Virus record (IMG/VR): IMGVR_UViG_3300018476_000041
Location: 1-24,604 of that record
Direction: 5' to 3' (one strand)
DNA length: 24,604 bases
Source of the DNA: a virus
Shown here: positions 8,120 to 14,612 of the stretch, in pieces
Position numbering within the stretch: the stretch's first letter is position 1
Layout: each line of letters starts with the position of its first letter
Position numbers and translations under genes: made by a program
The notes under the pieces: generated by a model
Seen by the model: the letters and a program-made list of their open reading frames with translations, nothing else
Databases searched by the model: none
Told to the model about the DNA's origin: nothing

Positions 8120-8463
8120 TACTCTGCCCCTGCCTCTTCGCTGATAAGTTCGCGTATCCGCTTTTTGTCGTCGTCGCTGAACCAGTAACCAACATTGCGG
8201 CGCGAGTGAACTTCAATGTCATATGGTTTGAGTAATTGACGCAATCGATGCGCTGCAACCTTGGCGTTAGCTGCTATTTCCATGTGCTGATGGATCACTG
8301 CGCTGGAGACTATTGGTAACTCAAGAAGTAACCCCATCAGGCTGTTCATGACGGGGGTCAGCTTAAAGGTAGCGAGCAAACGCTTGTTGCGCTGCCCTAG
8401 TGTAGTTTCGAGATCACGGATGCGGGTGCGCAACTCCGTAATCTCGCTGTCTTTTTTGTTCAT
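8119..8463 (-). CDS. Coiled-coil plus winged-helix regulator-like protein (114 aa)
   Basis: The product starts MNKKDSEITELRTRIRDLET, a charged coiled coil (about 5-33). A compact domain follows, with IAANAKVAAHRLRQLLKPYDIEV resembling the recognition part of a winged helix and ending in GYWFSDDDKKRIRELI. DNA binding or a regulatory role is inferred. A GTG start at 8494-8496 is possible in frame, but it would lie at or before the predicted transcription start of the promoter at 8497-8525. The ATG at 8461-8463, with a leader of about 25 nt, is therefore preferred. It is the first gene of a transcript that continues into the exonuclease, HTH, VRR-NUC and SNF2 genes. Confidence 0.7.
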   Translation of the reverse strand: MNKKDSEITELRTRIRDLETTLGQRNKRLLATFKLTPVMNSLMGLLLELPIVSSAVIHQHMEIAANAKVAAHRLRQLLKPYDIEVHSRRNVGYWFSDDDKKRIRELISEEAGAE

Positions 8464-8496
8464 GCCGGGCCTGCAGGTTGATACGCCTAGCCCCAC

Positions 8497-8525
8497 AATG
8501 TAACCTACAGTTCACCTGATATCAA
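8497..8525 (-). promoter_or_regulatory. Sigma70-like promoter for the recombination/replication sub-operon
   Basis: On the minus strand, TTGATA (8520-8525) and TACATT (8497-8502) are separated by exactly 17 nt. The -35 matches the consensus at 5 of 6 positions and the -10 at 4 of 6. The site lies in the short gap between the DNA polymerase stop and the next gene, and transcription would begin near 8490. This is the best promoter-like sequence I found in the window. Confidence 0.6.
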
Positions 8526-8528
8526 GGG

Positions 8529-10406
8529 CTATTTCGCATCACCATAGGAAGATCCGACACCTACTTCGGCAGCGAGGGGAAGCCCCGGTGCCCAGTCAGG
8601 AGTGCGCGTCATCTCATGGAGTACGAGCGCCTTGATCTCGTCCACTCGTTCGAGCGGCACGCCATACACAAGCTCGTCGTGTACTTGCATGCCGAGACCA
8701 ATGTGCCGCTGGATACGAAGTGCTGCGTCCATGGTGTGGATGCGAGCCAGCGCCTGCACGATGTTCTCCAGCAACTTGCCGCCGTAGATCTTCTTGGGCT
8801 CCGCACCGAACGTGAACATGTATTGCGTGCCGCGTTCTGATGCTTCGGTGTGAAGATTGTAGTAGTGCAGCTTCAATCCATTCGGCAACTTGACTGCGTT
8901 TCTCTCGAATTCGCAGGGACCGAGGTGGTATTTGTTGGTGTTACCCCGCAATACCGGGATGCCAATGTTCTGGAGGTAGCTCCATGTGTTGCTGATCGCC
9001 ATGAACTTCCTGCGATAGAGGCTGACGATTTCGTGCGCCTTCTCCATCGACATCTCGATCTTGGTGCCCAGCTGCAACTGGCTCTGGACTTCGATGGTGT
9101 TCTGGAATTTCTCTCCCCCAACCTGAAAGCCGAGACCCAGAATGCTCGTTTTGCCCATGAACCGTTCGTGCGGATGATCCTTCTTGTTGACTGGATACCC
9201 GAACACTGACGATGCGAATTTGCAGTAGACATCGATGCCGTCAGCAAAGTCCTTGACCAGATCCTCTTGCCCACACAGCCACGCTACGATCCTTGCTTCG
9301 ATCTGTGCAGCGTCCACCGTGAGGATAGCTTGTCCGGGTTTGGCTATGAGTGCGCGACGAAGATTGCCCCCTCGCGGCAGGTTCTGCATATTCAGCTTCC
9401 AGTCACCACTCAAGCGACCAGTATGCGCGCCTGCATAACGAAGCGGGATCGGCATTAACTTCTGCTCGCCGTTCTTCCAGTCGAGATTTGCTATGCTTAG
9501 TAACCTTTCAGAGCGCCGCTCTTCGAGAGTGCTTTTGTGCCCGAGCCGTGCCGCAACCAGCACCTGCACTGCAGTGTTGGGGAAAGTCTCCAGTGCAATG
9601 AAGTCCTTGTCGGTCTTGGCGAATGCGTAGCCAACCTTGCCAGTGAGCGGCGAGATCTTCTGCGGCGGCTCGCAACCGAAGTTACGAAGCAGTGTTGCGA
9701 ACTTCTCGTTCGACATCAGGTCTGCCTTGCCGTTCGTTCCGAGCAGCATGGCGCTTGCCATCAATTCCATTTTCTGTTGTTGGACGGCAGCGAGGTGGGT
9801 AGCGATTGCGTTTTGATCCAGCAGGAATTTGGGCTGGATGGCGCAGCGAAGCACCATGTCCATGGTCAGGAGTTCTTTGATCGGGAACAATCCAGCCCTG
9901 ACGGTCTTGTCGTAAATTGTGGCGCAGAGATCCGCATCGTTCTTGGAGTACTCCGAGTATGCGGGCATGCGTCCGGCGTCGATGATCGCTTGCCGGGTCA
10001 TACCTTCGACGGATTTTACTTCGTCGCCCTTGATGCCAATCTCCAGATGCTTGGCTACTGAAGCCAGCGAGAGCGACTTCAATCTGTGACCATAGAGCGC
10101 GCGGCTGATGCCGAGTGTGTCCGCCATCAGGCGGGGTACTACGTTGTACCTCCACGCCAGAATACTCATATCGAACAAAGAGTTATGGCTGACGACACAG
10201 GCGCTGTCGAGCTTTGCCTGTTTGATCCAGCTGGCGAAGTCGATACCATCGACTACGTAGGTGTCTTGGTTGTCGGGCCATCCCTCCTTGACCGCGCAGA
10301 GAATTGTCTCAAAGCGACTGTCGAGAATGTATTCGACCGGAGTCATTTTTCTGAGAGAAAACTCCTTGTCGTAGTAAGTTTCGAAGTCCAGCACGACGGT
10401 TCGCAT
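8529..10406 (-). CDS. Family A DNA polymerase with 3'-5' exonuclease (625 aa)
   Basis: This is the replicative DNA polymerase. The N-terminal proofreading domain has Exo I VLDFET (D7, E9), Exo II SHNSLFDMSIL (N75, D79) and Exo III YSKNDADL (Y153, D157). The polymerase domain has motif A VDAAQIEARIVAW (D365, E370, R372), motif B ERFMGKTSILGLGF (R415, K419) and motif C VHDELVYG (H576, D577, E578). There is no 5'-nuclease domain, as is usual for phage enzymes. The start at 10406 (MRTVVLDFETYYD) is preferred: AGGG lies about 9 nt upstream and Exo I then falls at the usual distance. An upstream in-frame ATG at 10443-10445 lacks a ribosome binding site. Confidence 0.92.
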   Translation of the reverse strand: MRTVVLDFETYYDKEFSLRKMTPVEYILDSRFETILCAVKEGWPDNQDTYVVDGIDFASWIKQAKLDSACVVSHNSLFDMSILAWRYNVVPRLMADTLGISRALYGHRLKSLSLASVAKHLEIGIKGDEVKSVEGMTRQAIIDAGRMPAYSEYSKNDADLCATIYDKTVRAGLFPIKELLTMDMVLRCAIQPKFLLDQNAIATHLAAVQQQKMELMASAMLLGTNGKADLMSNEKFATLLRNFGCEPPQKISPLTGKVGYAFAKTDKDFIALETFPNTAVQVLVAARLGHKSTLEERRSERLLSIANLDWKNGEQKLMPIPLRYAGAHTGRLSGDWKLNMQNLPRGGNLRRALIAKPGQAILTVDAAQIEARIVAWLCGQEDLVKDFADGIDVYCKFASSVFGYPVNKKDHPHERFMGKTSILGLGFQVGGEKFQNTIEVQSQLQLGTKIEMSMEKAHEIVSLYRRKFMAISNTWSYLQNIGIPVLRGNTNKYHLGPCEFERNAVKLPNGLKLHYYNLHTEASERGTQYMFTFGAEPKKIYGGKLLENIVQALARIHTMDAALRIQRHIGLGMQVHDELVYGVPLERVDEIKALVLHEMTRTPDWAPGLPLAAEVGVGSSYGDAK

Positions 10407-10490
10407 TATAGCATCCCTGTTGACATATAATTTGGTGTGACCCATATAGAGACCTACGCTCTTGTAGCGTCTCCTGTGGGTGGGAGTATA

Positions 10491-10528
10491 AGCCGGTCAG
10501 AGAGGTCCAGACTCTGACCGGCTTTTTT
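10491..10528. terminator. 12-bp stem-loop with T-tract on the plus side
   Basis: AGCCGGTCAGAG (10491-10502) pairs perfectly with CTCTGACCGGCT (10512-10523) around a 9-nt loop. Six T follow on the plus strand (10523-10528), giving a classical intrinsic terminator in that direction. Read in the direction of the genes (minus), the hairpin comes right after the stop at 10530 but is followed only by TATACT. Termination there may be partial, while antisense transcription would be blocked. Confidence 0.75.
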
Positions 10529-10529
10529 A

Positions 10530-11231
10530 TTAGCTCATGCCGTAGAACGTAGCGAACGGCTCGTTGTGCAGTTGCCCAACCTTGATCTCAAGTGTCACTT
10601 CTCCGAATTCAGGAGGCTTGATGTCGTGCGGGATCAGTTTCGCATTGGCGATGGTTTCCGCAGTAAGCCTGCATGCTGCCAGCAATGAACTGGCAAGCGG
10701 CGGAATTTTGCCCGGCATTTTGAGTTCCTGAAGTTCTTTCGAAAGTTCTCTGGTGCTTTCACGCTCGCCAAGCAGCGAGATGATCGTGGGCCAGTAGTAC
10801 CGTACTGCAGTCTTGGAACATACGGCATTGAGCATATCCAGAACCTTGGCTACGCGACCGAACTCTTTGGATGGATCGCCGCCATTCTCTATCCAGTAGT
10901 TGATGCGGTCGATGACATGCTTCGGCGCGTCGGGCTGAATAGAGAGATCGCGAACCATCGGGAGTGCGCGCTTCTCTGCGCTGCTGCGCATATACAGCAG
11001 CGCGGTCTGTACCTTCCCTTCACCGCAGTCCAGCTTGAAGCTGTGAACTTGCGATGATGTGTCGAGGTATGAACCGATATCGCGAAAGATATGCCGCGCT
11101 TCGGACGGCACGAAGGTGTCGATGTATTCCTGCTGTGTCAGAGACATCTGGCCTAGTTGCTTGCGCCTGCTGTAGAGTACACGGATGTTCTCCCGAATGT
11201 CATACATTGTGGAGCGGCTGAATGCGGACAT
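10530..11231 (-). CDS. Hypothetical protein upstream of the DNA polymerase (233 aa)
   Basis: The 233-aa soluble protein begins MSAFSRSTMYDIRENIRVLY. It is predicted to be mostly helical, with a middle region VIDRINYWIENGGDPSKEFG and a C-terminal beta-like stretch EFGEVTLEIKVGQLHNEPF. No catalytic motif or known domain was recognised. A very good ribosome binding site (CAGGAGTAACT then ATG) supports the start. It ends directly before the hairpin at 10491-10523 and precedes the DNA polymerase gene, so a replication-related role is possible but unproven. Confidence 0.7.
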   Translation of the reverse strand: MSAFSRSTMYDIRENIRVLYSRRKQLGQMSLTQQEYIDTFVPSEARHIFRDIGSYLDTSSQVHSFKLDCGEGKVQTALLYMRSSAEKRALPMVRDLSIQPDAPKHVIDRINYWIENGGDPSKEFGRVAKVLDMLNAVCSKTAVRYYWPTIISLLGERESTRELSKELQELKMPGKIPPLASSLLAACRLTAETIANAKLIPHDIKPPEFGEVTLEIKVGQLHNEPFATFYGMS

Positions 11232-11233
11232 AG

Positions 11234-11449
11234 TTACTCCTGTGGTAAGTTTTGGGTGGGGGGTGCGTCGAGTTTTAATAGTTTGCTCACCAGCTTGCCG
11301 CGCGACGCTACGTCAAACCGTTGATAGATGTCGTAGAGATGTACCTTCACCGTGCCGTGCGCGATGTTGAGTGCGCGAGCGATTTCCTTATTGCTCATAC
11401 CTTGGAGTATGAGATTGACGATCTCTTGCTGGCGTGGTGTCAGGTTCAC
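11234..11449 (-). CDS. LuxR/GerE-type helix-turn-helix protein (71 aa)
   Basis: The product is almost only the DNA-binding domain of LuxR-type regulators: LTPRQQEIVNLILQGMSNKE, then IARALNIAHGTVKVHLYDIYQR, the classical GerE four-helix unit with the recognition helix around GTVKVHL. It has no receiver or ligand-binding domain, so it would act as a constitutive binder or as a partner for another factor. The start is a GTG that overlaps the preceding TGA (GTGA), with AGGA 5 nt upstream. It is a good candidate for a regulator of early or middle phage genes. Confidence 0.85.
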   Translation of the reverse strand: MNLTPRQQEIVNLILQGMSNKEIARALNIAHGTVKVHLYDIYQRFDVASRGKLVSKLLKLDAPPTQNLPQE

Positions 11450-11673
11450 TTATCCTGCTCCGGTGCGAGGGCAGCGCGGGCGATTTCCTCGCGGTATCGC
11501 AACACTTTGTTCGCGTCCCAAGGCCGTCCGCAACAAGGACATGGAAGTGTGGCGGGTTCCTGTTTTGACAGTTTCAACCCAACCATCACCCCGTGCGCCA
11601 GCACAGCAGCTTCTTTGGTTTCCGCTTTAACTGACGCCTCGCGCCAGTATTCGATTTGATCGTCGACGCTCAT
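11446..11673 (-). CDS. Small protein with a CxCC motif and shared C-terminal tag (75 aa)
   Basis: The product starts MSVDDQIEYWREASVKAETK, has a short zinc-like motif LPCPCCGRPW, and ends in EEIARAALAPEQDK. That ending is nearly the same as in the two genes upstream. The ATG at 11671-11673 is chosen because it overlaps the upstream TGA and has AGGA 4 nt upstream; a longer in-frame start lies inside the upstream gene. Its function is unknown. The shared tail arises from a repeated DNA segment that encodes both the end of one gene and the ribosome binding site of the next. Confidence 0.7.
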   Translation of the reverse strand: MSVDDQIEYWREASVKAETKEAAVLAHGVMVGLKLSKQEPATLPCPCCGRPWDANKVLRYREEIARAALAPEQDK

Positions 11674-11879
11674 TTGTCCTGCTCCGGTGCGAGTGCGGCG
11701 CGGGCGATCTCTCCCATAGGCGCGTTGGCAGGATGCCATGATCGTTCAGCGATCTCCCGCAGCGCCGCCTCCAGCGTCTCGATGCGGTCGGCGGCTTCGT
11801 TCCGATCCTTATCGACCGTCCACAGGTTTGGGTCGTCTGGATCAACTGCCGCGCGCAGCCGCTCCACAAGGTCGCTCAT
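11670..11879 (-). CDS. Small coiled-coil protein, tandem paralogue 1 (69 aa)
   Basis: The product begins MSDLVERLRAAV, has a helical core EAADRIETLEAALREIAER, and ends GEIARAALAPEQDK. It is clearly paralogous to the next upstream gene, which has MTDLVERIRG and EAADRIEALEAALREIE. Proteins of this look are frequent in phages and have no known function; the core predicts a coiled coil and probably oligomerises. The start overlaps the previous TGA as ATGA. The DNA of the core is a 48-bp near-exact repeat of the neighbour. Confidence 0.7.
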   Translation of the reverse strand: MSDLVERLRAAVDPDDPNLWTVDKDRNEAADRIETLEAALREIAERSWHPANAPMGEIARAALAPEQDK

Positions 11880-12031
11880 TTCACTTGCTCCGGTGCGAGG
11901 GCCATAACCTCAGAAATCCATCCTCCGTCGAACGGCCCGCCCTCCAGCGCCCAACAATCATTCAACGCCACCAGTTTCATCTCGATCTCCCGCAGCGCCG
12001 CCTCCAGCGCCTCGATGCGGTCGGCGGCTTC
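11751..12031. repeat. 48-bp direct repeat (11751-11798 and 11984-12031)
   Basis: The two 48-bp copies differ by one base (t at 11776, c at 12009). They encode the coiled-coil core of the two paralogous small genes. A second repeated segment of about 35 bp, containing CTGCTCCGGTGCGAG, lies at the ends of the genes near 11450 and 11673, with a shorter copy near 11885. The pattern fits tandem duplication or recombination between modules. Confidence 0.85.
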
Positions 12032-12115
12032 ATGCAAGATGCGGTGCGGCCATTCTATTTTCGCGTGAGGATGCCCGTCACAGGCACCGCGTATACGTTC
12101 AACAAGGTCGGTCAT
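11876..12115 (-). CDS. Small coiled-coil protein, tandem paralogue 2 (79 aa)
   Basis: The product begins MTDLVERIRGACDGHPHAK, contains the coiled-coil core EAADRIEALEAALREIEMK, and ends SEVMALAPEQVK. The start at 12115 is chosen because AGGACAA and AGGAG lie just upstream; longer frames would run into the terminator at 12137-12170. It is the first gene after that terminator, and its stop overlaps the next start (ATGA). Its function is unknown. The duplication with the downstream gene suggests expansion of a small helper-protein family. Confidence 0.7.
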   Translation of the reverse strand: MTDLVERIRGACDGHPHAKIEWPHRILHEAADRIEALEAALREIEMKLVALNDCWALEGGPFDGGWISEVMALAPEQVK

Positions 12116-12136
12116 TTGTCCTACTCCTGTAAATGA

Positions 12137-12170
12137 GAAAAGCCGGGGAGACATTTGCGTCCTCCCCGGC
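12137..12170 (-). terminator. Intrinsic terminator after the metallopeptidase-VWA gene
   Basis: On the minus strand GCCGGGGAG (complement of 12162-12170) pairs with CTCCCCGGC (complement of 12142-12150) around an 11-nt loop. TTTTC follows. It lies between the stop at 12203 and the next start at 12115, in the correct direction to end the upstream transcript. Confidence 0.75.
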
Positions 12171-12202
12171 AGTTGTCCCTCTGCCGTGCAAGGCTTCGGG
12201 GA

Positions 12203-13576
12203 TCAGGCGGCTTGCTTGGGAATATCTACCACGTCTCCGAACGGATACTTGGCGGGTTCGTAGATGCTTCCCCAGATCGTCATATACTCGGGCTCCTTGT
12301 CCGGAAACGTACCCAAGCCATCGGTCAGGTAGACCAGCGCATCCGGTTCGAGACCCATCTTCTTGATCTCTTCGAACACCGGGATGAAGTTGGTACCACC
12401 ACCGCCCGGCATCGGCTTCTTACGCAGCGCAAACAGATCGCCTGCCTCTTCGACTTCATCGACACGATGAACTTTAGCGTCGCACCACATAACTACGAGA
12501 CGCTTCGGCCTGATATCTTCGAGGATACCGGACATCTCCGCGAAGAACATATCCAGTTCTCCCTGACCGATAGAGCCAGAGGTATCGACAGCGACAACAA
12601 CAGCGCCGCAGCCAAAGCCAGAGCGACCCGGTGCATAGATATCACGAACAATGAGCCGACGGTTGGGACGCCGCCAATCGTTCGAACCAGAGCCAGCCTT
12701 TCTTGCGAACAGAGCGACGATCTTATCCGTCCAATCCACTTTGGGCAGAAGGATCTCATTGAGGAGACGCTCTAACCCCGCAGGTAACTTACCTTGCGCC
12801 TTCGCTACGTTCGCAGCCGCAACGATCTGCGTCTGCCATTCGATCTCGCTGCGCTCGCTCGCTGCCGACACAGGATCTTTACCCTGTGAAGTACCGGGTT
12901 CGAGATGCTCATCGAAGCTCTTGCCCTTGACGCCGCTGCCGCCGTTGACTTCGCCATCGTCACAAGGCTTGCCGCCGTTACCGGGCTGCTTGCCGGGTTG
13001 ATCGCCGGGCTTTTTCGGCTGCTTGCCGCCATTCTTTTTCTTGTAGAGCTTCTTGTAGATATCGAGAGCGCTGTCGGCCAGCGTAGCGATGCTCTTGTCG
13101 TGCAGCCAGTCTTTATTAAAGAGTCCGATTTTGCCATCGATCAAGCAGTCGTTGATGATCAGATCGGTAGCGACGTTCATCAGCTTCTGGTCGTACGGCA
13201 GGGTGGAGCCGTCGGGATAGCTGATCTTGCCACGCCGCTGCCAGCCAAGCATCAGACCGCAGTGGTTCCAGATGCAGTGCATGATCTCGTGAGCGAGGAT
13301 GAAGATGCGTTCGTTCAAATTGTATTTGAAGAACGTATCCGGATTGAGCAGCATGTTGCTGCCGTCAGTTGCTGCGATGGGTACATCGCGGGTGAACAAC
13401 GCAACGTGCTTGGACGCAGTGTTGTCCAGCATGGTGTAGAAGATGTGCGTGAACGCCGGACAGTGCCAGTTAAGCGCTGTGCGGGTCTTGCCCCAAGCGT
13501 CAGCCTGCACGGGAGTGAGTGCGCAGGGCGTGACGCCGGACTTAGCCTGTGGCTTGGTCGGCGCTACAGATGTCAT
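12203..13576 (-). CDS. Metallopeptidase-like protein with VWA domain (DUF2201-like, 457 aa)
   Basis: The N-terminal domain has a zincin motif HEIMH (96-100) in ILAHEIMHCIWNH, followed by ATDLIIND. A low-complexity Gly/Lys/Pro linker follows (about 180-230). The C-terminal half is a von Willebrand factor A domain with a complete MIDAS: DTSGS (331-335), GGGT (392-395) and YLTDG (D419). This matches the DUF2201 plus VWA architecture. Such proteins usually pair with a MoxR-type AAA+ ATPase, and one is encoded four genes upstream (14613-15704). The role is probably ATPase-driven remodelling or processing of a protein target; the target is unknown. The start at 13576 has GGAG 7 nt upstream; a longer open frame overlaps the preceding gene. 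Confidence 0.85.
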   Translation of the reverse strand: MTSVAPTKPQAKSGVTPCALTPVQADAWGKTRTALNWHCPAFTHIFYTMLDNTASKHVALFTRDVPIAATDGSNMLLNPDTFFKYNLNERIFILAHEIMHCIWNHCGLMLGWQRRGKISYPDGSTLPYDQKLMNVATDLIINDCLIDGKIGLFNKDWLHDKSIATLADSALDIYKKLYKKKNGGKQPKKPGDQPGKQPGNGGKPCDDGEVNGGSGVKGKSFDEHLEPGTSQGKDPVSAASERSEIEWQTQIVAAANVAKAQGKLPAGLERLLNEILLPKVDWTDKIVALFARKAGSGSNDWRRPNRRLIVRDIYAPGRSGFGCGAVVVAVDTSGSIGQGELDMFFAEMSGILEDIRPKRLVVMWCDAKVHRVDEVEEAGDLFALRKKPMPGGGGTNFIPVFEEIKKMGLEPDALVYLTDGLGTFPDKEPEYMTIWGSIYEPAKYPFGDVVDIPKQAA

Positions 13577-13895
13577 TGATAGTCTCCGTGGGTAGATATG
13601 TTTGAAGCAGATAGAAGATTGCCAGCTGCGCTTCCAGTGCGGAGCGAACGTAGATTGGTGGTTGATCAGGAGCAACTCTGTCGCAAGGTTCTGTAAGTGA
13701 GTCGTCCTTGTGCATGTCATCGCGGAGAGGCTTGTAGAGATTAAGCTCGTAACGATCAGGATTAGATAGCGAGATCGGTCGTATCGTCCATAGCGCGATG
13801 CGAGCAGTTGGGAGGTGGCATTGATAGAGTATGTTACCGTCTGGCTTGTTAGTTTCGCCGGGGAAGCCTAACAGTGGAAAGCGCTTAAAGGCCAT
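13542..13895 (-). CDS. Hypothetical protein between the AAA+ and VWA genes (117 aa)
   Basis: The product starts MAFKRFPLLGFPGETNKPDG and has a mixed hydrophobic/polar composition with a C-terminal helix EAQLAIFYLLQTYLPTETIND. No domain was recognised. The start has AGGAG about 10 nt upstream. Its end overlaps the VWA gene start by 35 nt and its start overlaps the preceding gene by 11 nt, so the genes from the RHH regulator to the VWA protein form one coupled unit. Confidence 0.65.
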   Translation of the reverse strand: MAFKRFPLLGFPGETNKPDGNILYQCHLPTARIALWTIRPISLSNPDRYELNLYKPLRDDMHKDDSLTEPCDRVAPDQPPIYVRSALEAQLAIFYLLQTYLPTETINDICSADQATG

Positions 13896-14115
13896 ATTCT
13901 TGCTTCTCCTCTGGCGAGAACAACTCCACATCGTTACGCCCTAGGAACAGATCGTCAGCCTGAATGGCAATATCAGGAGGACGCTTGTCAGCAAGCAGCT
14001 TTGCAGTAACGAGTAACTCCTTTGCGGATGCACGTACCGCAGTGAGCATCAGTTCTGCCTGATGGTCGCTTTCGAAGTCGATCCGCAGATCGATGATCCA
14101 GTTTCTAAGAGTCAT
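13885..14115 (-). CDS. Small hypothetical helical protein (76 aa)
   Basis: The product begins MTLRNWIIDLRIDFESDHQ, has a long helix (ELMLTAVRASAKELLVTAKL), and ends ELFSPEEKQEYGL. No family is recognised. The start is supported by AGAGGA about 8 nt upstream. It overlaps the RHH gene upstream by 11 nt and the next gene downstream by 11 nt, which points to translational coupling. Confidence 0.65.
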   Translation of the reverse strand: MTLRNWIIDLRIDFESDHQAELMLTAVRASAKELLVTAKLLADKRPPDIAIQADDLFLGRNDVELFSPEEKQEYGL

Positions 14116-14320
14116 GCTTGAGTTCCTCTATGGTAAACAGTTCATGCGCGTCGGACTCTTCCAGATCCAGCTTGCCGCACAGGACCATGTTGAGGACCAT
14201 GGAATTGAAGTCCATCCCTTCTTCCTTGGCCATCTTGATGATCTCAGCGAAGAGCTTGTCGGGGAAGCGAACAGCTACTTGTGTCTGGCCCCGCTTGTGG
14301 AAGCCTTTTGGGTATTTCAT
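14105..14320 (-). CDS. Ribbon-helix-helix (Arc-like) DNA-binding protein (71 aa)
   Basis: The short protein has the RHH layout: a beta-strand TQVAVRFP (13-20), helix 1 DKLFAEIIKMAKEEG and helix 2 FNSMVLNMVLCG. Arc/MetJ-type dimers bind DNA with the paired strands, so this is a likely repressor. An acidic C-terminal tail follows (LDLEESDAHE). The ATG at 14318-14320 has the strongest ribosome binding site in the window (AGGAGGT). It starts immediately after the stem-loop-rich noncoding region, so that region may be its operator or leader. Confidence 0.8.
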   Translation of the reverse strand: MKYPKGFHKRGQTQVAVRFPDKLFAEIIKMAKEEGMDFNSMVLNMVLCGKLDLEESDAHELFTIEELKHDS

Positions 14321-14337
14321 GTTACCTCCTGAGTAAG

Positions 14338-14612
14338 AAAAACGGTGGGTGAGGTTGGGGGTAATGAACCCCACAGGCTTACAGGGAGCCTCACTTACGC
14401 TACCACCATCACGGCACGATCCACACTGCAGTGCGAGCGCCTTTTAGTACGAGAGTCACCTCGCTTCATCATGGAGGTTGGCACCTCCACTAGCCGGTGA
14501 CTAACCGGCGTGGCTAGTTACCTCCAAGGTTAGCGGGACGGGATGACATCTACAGGCGTTGTCCTTCGGACGTTGCCCCGGCGATGCTCCCGCCCCTACC
14601 CTGCAGGGGTTC
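14338..14612 (-). ncRNA. Stem-loop-rich noncoding region, candidate structured RNA or origin
   Basis: No gene fits in this stretch between the AAA+ ATPase stop and the RHH start. It holds a series of helices: 14344-14348/14403-14407 enclosing 14349-14354/14389-14394 and 14356-14360/14369-14373; 14433-14437/14460-14464; 14473-14478/14483-14488; 14493-14498/14504-14509 extended by 14487-14490/14510-14513; 14533-14538/14588-14593 enclosing 14555-14557/14575-14577 and 14561-14564/14568-14571; and 14593-14597/14605-14609. In the gene direction the first listed compound helix is followed by five T, so a transcript could terminate there. A competing pairing exists (14501-14506 with 14528-14533). It could be a regulatory leader, a small RNA or a replication structure. 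The strand is assumed from the genes. Confidence 0.5.

Noticed and set aside
10417-10445. Upstream in-frame ATG of the DNA polymerase (13 residues longer)
   Set aside because: No Shine-Dalgarno precedes it, and the exonuclease I motif would be further from the N-terminus than in related phage enzymes.
14349-14394. tRNA-like T-arm (TGGGG, 7-8 nt loop, CCCCA) with acceptor-like GTGAGG/CCTCAC
   Set aside because: The enclosed sequence is far too short for a D-arm and anticodon arm, and the loop lacks the T-loop consensus. No tRNA was found elsewhere by eye.
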